Shown here: positions 1 through 6,327 of the stretch, piece after piece
Layout: each line of letters opens with the position of its first letter
Numbering within the stretch: position 1 is the first letter of the stretch
Assembly: GCA_022866195.1 (NCBI GenBank)
Contig: JALHUF010000652.1
Location: forward strand, 1 to 10,192
Direction: 5' to 3'
DNA: 10,192 bases
Source of the DNA: Terriglobia bacterium
Lineage (GTDB): Bacteria; Acidobacteriota; Terriglobia; UBA7540
The notes under the pieces: model-generated
Database searches by the model: none
Seen by the model: only the letters and a program-made list of their open reading frames with translations
What the model was told of the DNA's origin: nothing
Position numbers and translations under genes: made by a program

Positions 1-354
1 CCAATCCGGGAAAATCTTCCCGAGGGCCTCGGCGTCGAACGCCAGCGCCCACAGCGGGGACTCCTGGCCCCCATAGAATCCGTCCACCATGTTGACCGGC
101 GAAACCGCGGCTACACCAGGCAGCTTCCGAATCCGTTCTCCATAACTGAGTGGCAAGGGGATTATCAATGAGGCGCGTGGCGTGACCATTAACAGCAAGC
201 TAAAGCCGCCTGGAGTGGGAGGCGCGTTGATGTAGCGATACGTGGCGCAGAAAACTGCGAGGAGCAAGATGGAAACCGCCACGCTCGCCGTCGTCAGGAA
301 AGTCCGGCGCGGGTTGCGGAACAGGTTCTTGACCACCAACTGAGGCCGTGTCAT
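1..354 (-). CDS. ABC transporter permease, MacB/FtsX type (N-terminal part, runs off the window)
   Basis: Reading leftwards from an ATG at 354, 118 codons are open to the window edge. The protein starts MTRPQLVVKNLFRNPRRTFLT, the usual cytoplasmic lead-in of MacB/FtsX-like permeases. One hydrophobic membrane helix follows (about residues 19-41), then the start of the periplasmic MacB_PCD-type domain (LSYGERIRKLPGVAAVSP, about residues 74-91). Family knowledge: such permeases pair with an ATPase and move lipids, peptides or drugs, or work mechanically, and acidobacterial genomes hold many copies. An in-frame TAA lies four codons upstream, so ATG 354 is the furthest possible start; the ribosome site is weak. 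The rest of the gene, including the remaining helices, lies outside the window. The tolC-family gene at 6348-7706 is on the same strand, so the two could once have been closer neighbours (inference). Substrate unknown. Confidence 0.85.
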   Translation of the reverse strand, partial: MTRPQLVVKNLFRNPRRTFLTTASVAVSILLLAVFCATYRYINAPPTPGGFSLLLMVTPRASLIIPLPLSYGERIRKLPGVAAVSPVNMVDGFYGGQESPLWALAFDAEALGKIFPDW

Positions 355-395
355 CGCCGTCGGTTAATATTACGTTGCATCTAGCGGCGATGTTC

Positions 396-425
396 CCACG
401 ACCTACAGGCTCCGAGCCTGCGTGG
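396..425 (-). promoter_or_regulatory. Bulged hairpin in the presumed permease leader
   Basis: CAGGCT (406-411) and AGCCTG (415-420) pair around a 3-nt loop, and CCACG (396-400) pairs with CGTGG (421-425), giving an 11-bp stem with a 5-nt bulge on one side. It lies 42-71 nt upstream of the permease ATG on the transcribed strand. No known riboswitch class was recognised. It may be a leader structure or an unrelated intergenic hairpin. Confidence 0.35.
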
Positions 426-569
426 TCTGGGGCTTCCGTTCACAGTGGAACCGAGCCGTCGTCTCCGCCCTTGACTTATCGCCTTCCCCACAAACCGCAA
501 CGCGTTTGGGGATGGCGCGAACCGCGATCATCAATGCGCACGGTTAGGAACTGACGCAAGCAGTGCGCG

Positions 570-600
570 ATTATAACGGAACCTTCGCACACAGTCTGTG
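570..600 (-). promoter_or_regulatory. Possible promoter and operator for the permease gene
   Basis: On the minus strand a perfect TATAAT occupies 575-570. Where a -35 box would be expected there is no good TTGACA match, but an 11-bp palindrome CACAGTCTGTG (590-600) covers that place, the arrangement expected if an activator or repressor acts there. Transcription would start near 563 and give a leader of about 210 nt before ATG 354. Seen: the two motifs and their spacing. Inferred: their function. Confidence 0.35.
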
Positions 601-726
601 ATGTGACCCTCTGGAATTCCGTGATAGCTCGTTTTCGTCGAAAATGGCTTGCGGCCTCTGGCGCGCGGCAGGGACAAATTGTCCGACCCAGTCAAGCCTC
701 GGCTTCGGGCTTCTGACTCCTGACTG

Positions 727-793
727 CTGCTCTTAGGAACGCCCCCAAATCCAAAATCCCCAATCCAAAATCGTCCCGCTCCTGTCTCCTGCC
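727..793 (-). repeat. Left copy of inverted dispersed repeat
   Basis: On the minus strand this reads GGCAGGAG..GCGGGAC followed by alternating GATTTTGG/ATTGGGG blocks and ends CGTTCCTAAGAGCAG. The 46 bases at 727-772 are identical to 5753-5798 in the opposite orientation. A further 21 bases (773-793) match with two differences once a 7-base insertion in the right copy is allowed. Similar TTTTGGATT/GGGGATT repeats are common dispersed intergenic repeats in some bacterial genomes (recollection of the repeat type, not a search). Confidence 0.85.
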
Positions 794-904
794 GCCCTGC
801 GACCCAGAGCCACCGGCGGCCAAAGCCTCTGGCGGCGGCACACCTAATGCGGTAGAATTGCCGCTCGCTTCGTCTCGGTTACAGATTCACCCAGAGGTCA
901 AGAA

Positions 905-2104
905 ATGATTATCGTTAACCAACCCTGGGACGGTCGTCAGCACCGGATGGGAGACCATCTTGTTCGCCTGCTAACGCAAGAAAGGCCGCGATTCGAAGTC
1001 TTTCGGGCATTCGTGGCGTATGTCAAAGCCAGCGGCGTGTTGCGGCTGGCGCCTGCCCTAGAGTCATTCATGCGAAGGGGAGGACAAGTCGAAATTGTCG
1101 CTGGGCTGGATGAGGGCATTACAACACGACAAGGCCTCGAACTCCTCAACAGATATTCCACGACTGCGTATGTGTTCATGAATCCTGCTGCGACCTTCCA
1201 TCCAAAGGTCTATCTGTTTGAGATTCCTCACACTCGGGCTACAGCATTCGTTGGTTCAAATAACCTGACTGCCGGGGGATTGTATACGAATTACGAGATG
1301 AGTCTGGGAGTAGACCTAGACTTGAGAACGGGAGACGATCGCGAAGCGTATGAGCACATCCTAACGTTCTTTTCGGGCGCAACGGACCTCACCTCTGGGA
1401 ACTCAAGACGTCTCACTGCAGATGTAATCAGCGACTTGGTACGGGGCGGACGGGTCACGGACGAGAGGCGGCCCGCCCGCGGGCCAACGGGGCACGGCGA
1501 CAGAGGACACACCTTCCCAAGGACTCCTGTACCTCCCCCTCCACCTATCGACCCAGGCCTTCGGGGACTGATCCCGGTGCCCGAGCCGACAGGTCGGGCA
1601 CGTGCCGGTCGCGAGGTAGTAACGGAGTTTTTTCCATCCCGAGTGTTTGTCATGAGGCTTGGGACGCGGGACGCGCGTCAACTGCCCGGCTACTCTCGTG
1701 ACATATTTATCCCACTCGCTGCGCGTGATGCCGATCCAGCTTTCTGGGGGTGGCCTCAATCGTTCAGAAGAGGGGCCGCAGGAACGGTAGGAAGATACAT
1801 GCAGCGACGCGTCAGAATGCTTGTTAGGCCAGCCAGAGGAACAGCCCAAGTCCTAGAAGACGTTCGGCTCTATTACTACGACATAAAACACGAGTTTCGC
1901 TTAAATTGTGGTCGCCTGATTGAAGGAGCTCAACCAGGGAACCTCTTGGTAGTGCAGAAGGCGTCGGTGGCAGGCACCTTTCGAGGACGCGACTACGATT
2001 TCGAGGCGACGGTCCTTGGGCCTGTAAATCACGAATATCAAGTTTTTGCACGCGAGTGCTCTCATTCGGTCCGCGGCTCGCAGAAGCAATGGGGATACAT
2101 TTGA
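905..2104 (+). CDS. PLD-superfamily restriction endonuclease, BfiI/NgoFVII-like
   Basis: 399 residues. The N-terminal half (about 1-165) is a PLD-type nuclease domain with a single HKD-like motif: H99-P-K101, then the GSNNLT..GG block at 117-125 and N129/E131, matching the H-K-N-E set of BfiI-like enzymes, which build one active site from two subunits and cut without metal. A proline-rich linker (about 205-228, six prolines at 208-214 broken only by one V) leads to a C-terminal region (about 240-395) whose pattern (DIFIPLAARD.., FWGWPQSF, FRLNCGRLIEGAQPGNLLVV) fits the B3-like DNA-recognition domain of BfiI and NgoFVII. GAGG at 894-897, 7 nt upstream, supports ATG 905. It converges on the methyltransferase operon with only 23 bp between stop codons. 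Predicted role: cleavage of unmodified, probably asymmetric, DNA sites in the cytoplasm. The PLD call is firm; the B3 call is weaker, from pattern only. Confidence 0.85.
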   Translation: MIIVNQPWDGRQHRMGDHLVRLLTQERPRFEVFRAFVAYVKASGVLRLAPALESFMRRGGQVEIVAGLDEGITTRQGLELLNRYSTTAYVFMNPAATFHPKVYLFEIPHTRATAFVGSNNLTAGGLYTNYEMSLGVDLDLRTGDDREAYEHILTFFSGATDLTSGNSRRLTADVISDLVRGGRVTDERRPARGPTGHGDRGHTFPRTPVPPPPPIDPGLRGLIPVPEPTGRARAGREVVTEFFPSRVFVMRLGTRDARQLPGYSRDIFIPLAARDADPAFWGWPQSFRRGAAGTVGRYMQRRVRMLVRPARGTAQVLEDVRLYYYDIKHEFRLNCGRLIEGAQPGNLLVVQKASVAGTFRGRDYDFEATVLGPVNHEYQVFARECSHSVRGSQKQWGYI

Positions 2105-2127
2105 TCGAGACGTGCCCTCAAGCGGAG

Positions 2128-3738
2128 TCACTTGCGGAACCGTAGGATGGATTCCGACCCTACAGCATTCCTCTTGAAGATATCCCTAGACACCAACATT
2201 TGCATAGCAAGCGGCGCGCCCTGTTTGAAACCAAGTGTTTCCGCGATGTCACCAAGGAACTTCGCGGTTCCAATTTCGACCCGCTTTCCGCCAGCAAGCG
2301 TATGGTTATTGCCAATCACGACGAATGCTTCTGCACCAGGCTTCAGAAGTTGGAAGATGCCACATAGAACCTGCCGCATATCGAAGAAGTACTTTGACAA
2401 CAGCGCAGGAAGATTGTGCCTCCTAAAGCCGACTTCGTGCTGCCGGTTCAGGCGTTCGATGTGCAGAATCAGGTTCACGACCGACTTGGGCAGTATGTTG
2501 CGATGGTCGAGGAAAAAGCTCCAGTATTCCTTTCGAACCCTTTCAGTCACTTCTCGATTGCCAACCATAAGGAGATCACGTTTGCGATGTTCAGGCCTAG
2601 TCAGAAGGTTCAGGTAACAAAGGCTCAACCTGTCAGTGTCAATATAAGGCAGGGCAGTTGCGTATGGCGGTGAAGTTATCACTGTGTCCGCCTTCCCCCT
2701 CCACTCCTCCCAGTAACGCTGTAATTCTCGTGCGTCACCTTCTATCACCTGGAATGAGCCAACAGGAGTCCCCTCATTCTGTCTCAGGAATGCCAGCAGA
2801 AGTCGGACGGAGCGGCCGAGCTCTTCTAGAAATTCTCGGATGGGGTCAATTTCTACGTCCAGCCTGACCTCTTTCCTGACCCTCAGGTCGTCGCTCTTCT
2901 GCCAAGAGACCTTCCGCAAGATATTGCTTAACGAGATCCGGAGGAAATCGCGAAGAGCACCCTCCTTAGTAGAGCTTATAACCTGAATAATCGTATCCAG
3001 GTCGACCAAGACCTGGTCAGAATACCAGGCATGGAGGTAGCCTCTATCACGATCATCTAGTTTCTTAAAGTGAATGAGCGAGGACGCGCGGTTACCCAGA
3101 CGAAGGTCCAACAACGCATCACGTACATGTTCGTAGACATCGATCAGGTCGCCCGGGTCGACTCTCAATAGGCCGCATTTGGTTCTGCTAATGGCTACCG
3201 ATAATGGATTGGCGTCAAGCCCGATAGCGTTATCCCCCGCCAGTACCCCCTCGACGAGCGTGGTTCCGCTGCCGCACATGGGGTCGGCCACGACTCCTCC
3301 TGGCGGTACTCGAGCTATGTTCAAGAGAGCTCGGACAAGCTGGGGAAAGAATTTGCCGCGATATTCGTGAATCCCGTGAGTCCCGTATCGCAGGCACCGA
3401 CGATTTGGCACCGGCACATCTCCCTCACGAAACGGCAGCCTAGATTGGATTTCTTCAAGAGCCACGCCATTGCGAGCGATATTTACGGTCGCTTCTCTCA
3501 AGGTCTGTATCGTGAGGTGCCGGCTCCCGTCAATCACAGCTTCCCAGTAAGCGAGCTTTGACGCGAGCGTCGCCAGAGAGCTAGTAGATGACTCCGCCTC
3601 GAACTCTTCTGCTGTATTGGGGATAAGTTCAATTGGACGCACGCTTCCGCCACTTAGAGTTTCCAGTTCAGCGACAGCAAGCCTTCGCTCGAAGGGCTGG
3701 ATGTATGGCTTGATACGACACCTGATCACTCTCTTCAA
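2128..3738 (-). CDS. DNA methyltransferase of the R-M locus, SPPY type (second gene of operon)
   Basis: 536 residues. Methyltransferase motifs: H124-EYRGKFFPQ (124-133), SAM-binding motif I DPMCGSGTT (152-160) followed by GLDANP, an EGDAREL acidic segment (333-339), and catalytic TSPPY (355-359). TSPPY is typical of N4-cytosine methyltransferases, although some of this class methylate adenine. The order SAM site then catalytic motif, the H.Y..KF.PQ element and a VS.Q.SD block (277-283) are all shared with the neighbouring methyltransferase, so the two are paralogues. The first 115 residues match nothing I recognise. The start is TTG at 3738, overlapping the TGA of the upstream gene by 4 bases (TTGA), which suggests translational coupling; a GTG at codon 4 is an alternative. 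Expected role: protects one strand of the site cut by the 905-2104 nuclease. Confidence 0.88.
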   Translation of the reverse strand: MKRVIRCRIKPYIQPFERRLAVAELETLSGGSVRPIELIPNTAEEFEAESSTSSLATLASKLAYWEAVIDGSRHLTIQTLREATVNIARNGVALEEIQSRLPFREGDVPVPNRRCLRYGTHGIHEYRGKFFPQLVRALLNIARVPPGGVVADPMCGSGTTLVEGVLAGDNAIGLDANPLSVAISRTKCGLLRVDPGDLIDVYEHVRDALLDLRLGNRASSLIHFKKLDDRDRGYLHAWYSDQVLVDLDTIIQVISSTKEGALRDFLRISLSNILRKVSWQKSDDLRVRKEVRLDVEIDPIREFLEELGRSVRLLLAFLRQNEGTPVGSFQVIEGDARELQRYWEEWRGKADTVITSPPYATALPYIDTDRLSLCYLNLLTRPEHRKRDLLMVGNREVTERVRKEYWSFFLDHRNILPKSVVNLILHIERLNRQHEVGFRRHNLPALLSKYFFDMRQVLCGIFQLLKPGAEAFVVIGNNHTLAGGKRVEIGTAKFLGDIAETLGFKQGAPLAMQMLVSRDIFKRNAVGSESILRFRK

Positions 3739-5147
3739 GATGACGTTTGACCCCCGTTCTGAAGTATGAGGATTTGCTCCTGCTTGATCTTTCCGATAGC
3801 CGGATTAAAGGCCTTTTTGGTGTCCTGCATGCTGCGATCAATTCTGGAGATTTCCCTGAAACCTTGCGCTTGGGCCGCCCCCGAGATCACATCAGTGTTG
3901 CTGTACTTGCGTCCGTTGATTGTCGAACTCCCCGCAACGAAGCAAGCGAAGCGACCAGCCCGCAGGTGCCTTCGAAGCCAGCCCAGGATTTGGCTCATCT
4001 CTTTTCTGAATGTTTCTATGCTTGCCCTCTTGGGGCTCTTACTGCTGTATTTCCGATGGCTCCCAATCTCCACCTTCTTGAACCAAGGCTGGTTCATACC
4101 GAGCCAGAGCATTCGCGTCATGTGATAAAGGTGGTAGCTGTAAGCATTAGGGTACGGTGGGGAGCACACGACCAGATCGACCGGCCCAATATCAGGCGCG
4201 GAAAGGACGTCGGCATTGTAAACGCTGCAACTAAAACGCGACTCCACCAATTCCGTGAATTCCCACACCGCCTGGACCGCGTCCGCGAGTGCTCGGGAGA
4301 ACCGCCTCAGCGCATCACCACTGTGCAAGTCCTTCCTTCTTCGAACGTAGCGAGTGTCGGAATCCTGTTTCGATACAGCAACGATGATGGAAGAAAAGGC
4401 AGTTAACGCGACGTTTCTGGTCGATTCTGTTGGGAGTGCCTTACACCAAGACAGAATATCCGCCAGTTCCTGAACTATGAAAGGCTCAAACCAGAAGGAA
4501 ATAGCGTGCGAATCAGGGCGTGGTGCTTGCGAAGACAGAGCCACTGGAGGAAACAATCTGGCTTGTCCTTCCGCAACCAGACTCTGTGCTGACTCCTCCG
4601 CCCGCGAAGCTAGAGATACCAAGAGTTCCCGCTCCTCTTGCGCAAGAACAGCAGTCTTGGCCCTGCTGATCAGGCAAGCAAGCGGACTAGCGTCTATCCC
4701 AACGGCGTTCCTCTTTAGCGTCAGGGCCTCCACCAAAGTCGTACCGCTCCCACAGAAGATATCGGCAACTCTTTCGCCGACTGAAGACAATTCTTGGATA
4801 AGAGTATTGGGGATTTGCGGAATGAATTTGGCGGGGTAAGGATGTAAGCTGTGAGTTAAATAGCCCGTTTTGGCGTCGGCAAAGTCCCAGTCAAGCGCCT
4901 CAAGACGTTTCATCCCAACGGCAGGCCGATGACTGGTTCCAGAAATGGTAACCTCAGATGGGCCTAGTTTTGCGAATTGTTCAATCCGCTGGACTTCGTT
5001 TTCCGTAAAAGCTCGCCACCCATGACGGTCGCGGCGCGGTTCTGGTATCTTCCCTCCACGGAGCCATCGAAGCAGCGTGTCCCGGTGCACCCCGATCCTC
5101 GTGGCGACCTTGGCGGTTGAGTAGGATTTGGCGTCTATGTCTTGCAT
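3735..5147 (-). CDS. DNA methyltransferase with N-terminal MerR-like helix-turn-helix (first gene of operon)
   Basis: 470 residues. Residues 9-61 form a MerR/excisionase-like DNA-binding domain: YSTAKVATRIGVHRDTLLRW, then G43-WRAFT and ENEVQRI. The methyltransferase domain has HPYPAKFIPQ (102-111), motif I DIFCGSGTT (129-137) with GIDASP, a VSKQDSD block (258-264) and catalytic CSPPY (328-332), suggesting N4-cytosine (or adenine) methylation. It is a paralogue of the next gene, overlapping it by 4 bases. ATG 5147 is the only possible start: an in-frame TAG lies seven codons upstream, inside the palindrome at 5162-5175, with no ATG, GTG or TTG between. Other R-M methyltransferases (M.SsoII, M.EcoRII types) use N-terminal HTH domains to repress their own genes; here the fused domain and adjacent palindrome suggest the same with a MerR-type fold (inference). 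Confidence 0.88.
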   Translation of the reverse strand: MQDIDAKSYSTAKVATRIGVHRDTLLRWLRGGKIPEPRRDRHGWRAFTENEVQRIEQFAKLGPSEVTISGTSHRPAVGMKRLEALDWDFADAKTGYLTHSLHPYPAKFIPQIPNTLIQELSSVGERVADIFCGSGTTLVEALTLKRNAVGIDASPLACLISRAKTAVLAQEERELLVSLASRAEESAQSLVAEGQARLFPPVALSSQAPRPDSHAISFWFEPFIVQELADILSWCKALPTESTRNVALTAFSSIIVAVSKQDSDTRYVRRRKDLHSGDALRRFSRALADAVQAVWEFTELVESRFSCSVYNADVLSAPDIGPVDLVVCSPPYPNAYSYHLYHMTRMLWLGMNQPWFKKVEIGSHRKYSSKSPKRASIETFRKEMSQILGWLRRHLRAGRFACFVAGSSTINGRKYSNTDVISGAAQAQGFREISRIDRSMQDTKKAFNPAIGKIKQEQILILQNGGQTSS

Positions 5148-5186
5148 AGTGGTGCCTATGGTTGCCTATAGGCAATCATTTGTCAA
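5147..5186 (-). promoter_or_regulatory. Promoter with MerR-type operator for the methyltransferase operon
   Basis: On the minus strand a perfect -35 TTGACA (5186-5181) is followed 20 bp later by a weak -10 CATAGG (5160-5155), and ATG 5147 begins 7 bases after it, so the mRNA could be leaderless or nearly so. Between the two boxes lies the perfect palindrome TTGCCTATAGGCAA (5162-5175). The plus-strand half-site TGCCTAT occurs at 5163-5169 and again, as a direct copy, at 5153-5159, exactly 10 bp (one helical turn) away over the -10. Long-spacer promoters with a dyad between the boxes are the hallmark of MerR-family control, which matches the MerR-like domain encoded immediately downstream. Confidence 0.6.
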
Positions 5187-5370
5187 GAAGGAGTGCTATT
5201 CCCCAAGCAAGAAGTGCTGCGGGGCGGCAAATGATACGGGTCGAAATGCCCGGCGAGTTCGCCGCAGGTGGCAGTATCTTGTGAACTTAGCCAGAGACCT
5301 CCGGACACGTTGCACTGGGATGCAGCCCGCGGCGGCGGGGGCGGAGGCTGAGCAAACCCTCACGGACCTT

Positions 5371-5393
5371 GCTGGCCTCAAGGCCAGCGCTAC
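5371..5393 (-). repeat. REP-like element: GTAG head plus hairpin
   Basis: On the minus strand: GTAG, one C, then a perfect 7-bp stem GCTGGCC/GGCCAGC with loop TTGA. A GTAG tetranucleotide at the foot of a hairpin is the hallmark of REP sequences mobilised by RAYT (TnpA-REP) proteins. Its layout matches the two REP-like copies at 6263-6351 (GTAG, C, stem) although the stem sequence differs. No RAYT gene is in the window. Confidence 0.6.
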
Positions 5394-5546
5394 GCCGGCG
5401 CCGGCTCTTGGGGTAAGTCAGTATGTATGCTTACATCTGTAGGCTAGGCAATCCTAGGACCCAGGCGCCCTGCCCACCCCCCAAGCAAGAATATAAGAAC
5501 ACTGAGAACAGTGAGATGGTTTCCTAAGCCCTTGATATTCCATCGG

Positions 5547-5648
5547 TTAGAGTTGCTTGCGCCGCGGTGAGTTGCGGCGCGGGCCGCTCTTGGCCGCCGC
5601 CTTGGCGGCGCGAGGCTTGCGCGCCTTGCGCTCGGCGGGGGCTAGGGG
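5547..5648 (-). pseudogene. Remnant C-terminal tail of a basic protein, upstream part lost
   Basis: Reading leftwards there is an open stretch ending in TAA at 5549-5547 that encodes a lysine/alanine/arginine-rich tail: PAERKARKPRAAKAA, then KSGPRRNSPRRKQL. Such tails end histone-like and other nucleic-acid-binding proteins. Upstream the frame closes at a TAG (5651-5649) inside the G-rich repeat array and there is no start codon, so the array appears to have replaced the rest of the gene. GC-rich codons (AAG, GCG, CGC, GCC) fit real coding use. It could instead be a chance reading of a GC-rich hairpin region (GCGCCGC/GCGGCGC stem, 7 bp). Confidence 0.35.
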
Positions 5649-5712
5649 CTAGCTAGGGACTAGGGGCTGGGGGTAAGGGACTGGGGGCTAGGGACTAGGG
5701 GCTAGGGGCGGG
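5636..5712 (+). repeat. G-rich degenerate tandem array of CTAGGG-like units
   Basis: Roughly ten degenerate units of the form (G)GCTAGGG or GACTAGGG, some reduced to CTGGGGG or TAAGGG. The plus strand has more than eight runs of three or more G separated by 3-5 bases, so G-quadruplex formation is plausible. The array joins the truncated basic tail on its left to the dispersed repeat on its right. Confidence 0.7.
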
Positions 5713-5724
5713 CGGAGGCCGGAG

Positions 5725-5798
5725 GGCAGGAGGCAGGGGCGGGACGATTTTGGATTTTGGATTGGGGATTTTGGATTTGGGGGCGTTCCTAAGAGCAG
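5725..5798 (+). repeat. Right copy of inverted dispersed repeat
   Basis: Plus-strand counterpart of 727-793. The final 46 bases (5753-5798) are identical to the left copy in inverted orientation. The preceding 21 bases match with two differences, and this copy has one extra 7-base block (an additional TTTTGGA-type unit). Together the two copies enclose the complete R-M locus. Confidence 0.85.
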
Positions 5799-5977
5799 AA
5801 GGCGGAAGGCGGAAGACAGGGAACAGGGGACAGGTTACAGGGGACAGGGACGCGGAAACGAAAAATCAAAACGCAAGAGGGCTGTTGGCGGCGGGCCGCG
5901 TGGACCGAATGAAACCGAGAAGTCCCCCGCAAATTTCAAACCAAGATGGGTTATGATGTCGGCTTGAGGACCACGCC

Positions 5978-6274
5978 ATGAAACTCGACCGCATCACCAT
6001 TGATCCCCATGTGTGTACCGGCAAGCCCTGCATCCGGGGACTCCGTTTCCCGGTTTCACGGTTGTTGGGTTTGTTGGCCTCAGGGGAGACGAAGGAAACA
6101 ATCCTCCGCGCGTATCCCTACCTGCAAGCTGAGGACATTGACCAGGCCCTTGTCTACGCCGCTTACCTGGCTGAAGAAGAAACCGTGGAATATCCCCAAT
6201 CAAGTTCCTCTGGGCCTGGGTCGCAGCCTGGGCTGGGTCTGAGCCCTGCGCGCGAACCAAAGGTGGCGATGTAA
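5978..6274 (+). CDS. DUF433-family antitoxin-like protein, orphan, with read-through tail
   Basis: 98 residues. Residues 1-74 are a typical DUF433 protein: RITIDPHVCTGKPCIRGLRF, then LLASGETKETILRAYP and DIDQALVYAAYLAEE, a small helix-turn-helix-like fold. DUF433 genes usually sit directly before a DUF5615 PIN-like toxin gene and act as the antitoxin. Here no toxin follows. The tail after residue 74 (SSSSGPGSQPG.., low complexity) is unlike the family, and the stop codon TAA (6272-6274) lies in the loop of a REP-like hairpin. GAGGA (5966-5970), 7 nt upstream, supports ATG 5978. At 6199-6202 the sequence ATCA stands where an ATGA stop/start overlap would be expected, and the next codons read KFL as toxin genes often do, so a single G-to-C change may have fused the tail and silenced the toxin (inference). 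Confidence 0.82.
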   Translation: MKLDRITIDPHVCTGKPCIRGLRFPVSRLLGLLASGETKETILRAYPYLQAEDIDQALVYAAYLAEEETVEYPQSSSSGPGSQPGLGLSPAREPKVAM

Positions 6275-6286
6275 AATCGCCGCTAC
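6263..6286 (-). repeat. REP-like hairpin, copy 1
   Basis: Minus strand: GTAG (6286-6283), C, then stem GGCGAT/ATCGCC with a 5-nt loop; the stem extends to 8 bp with one G-T wobble. This is the same GTAG-plus-hairpin design as at 5371-5393. Its loop supplies the TAA stop of the DUF433 gene on the plus strand. It begins the first unit of a 65-bp tandem duplication. Confidence 0.6.
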
Positions 6287-6327
6287 TTCGTATAGAGCAT
6301 TTCGATCTGGCCGAGGGCGTGGGCCAA

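Larger units (their letters stand above)
355..904. other. Non-coding spacer between permease and nuclease genes
   Basis: No convincing gene is seen on either strand; the only open frames are short and unlike any family. Leftwards it holds a perfect TATAAT and a palindrome that could drive the permease, with a roughly 200-nt potential leader containing a bulged hairpin (396-425). Rightwards it holds the inverted dispersed repeat (727-793), a further imperfect GC-rich hairpin around 804-832 (CCAGAG/CTCTGG), and the start region of the nuclease gene. The stretch 690-725 is made of short degenerate repeats of the TCAGGAG/GAAGCC kind seen on the minus strand. Confidence 0.7.
5148..5977. other. Repeat-rich non-coding spacer between the R-M operon and the DUF433 gene
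   Basis: About 830 bases without an intact gene. In order: the methyltransferase promoter/operator; unassigned sequence with small hairpins (for example GGCGAGTTCGCC near 5250); a GTAG-type REP hairpin (5371-5393); unassigned sequence to 5546; a broken basic C-terminal coding tail (5547-5648); a G-rich CTAGGG-like array (5636-5712); the right copy of the inverted dispersed repeat (5725-5798); degenerate GGACAGG-like repeats (5812-5850); and the DUF433 start region. It reads as a scar zone built up from repeats and gene remnants. Confidence 0.75.

Noticed and set aside
348..554. Open frame of 68 codons on the plus strand between the permease and the nuclease
   Set aside because: It overlaps the permease start on the opposite strand, has no ribosome site, and its composition fits no protein family; treated as chance.
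850..858. TAGAAT at 853-858 as the -10 box of the nuclease promoter
   Set aside because: No -35-like sequence lies at a suitable distance; it may be real but is not supported enough to list.
3747..4406. Plus-strand frame of 219 codons opposite the first methyltransferase
   Set aside because: It is antisense to the conserved methyltransferase motifs and has no recognisable protein features.
5200..5381. Small frames on both strands in the spacer downstream of the operator
   Set aside because: No ribosome site, no family resemblance, and low-complexity arginine/alanine-rich reading of GC-rich DNA.
5636..5850. CRISPR-like array in the repeat zone
   Set aside because: Units are short, degenerate and contiguous, with no regular spacers and no cas genes nearby.
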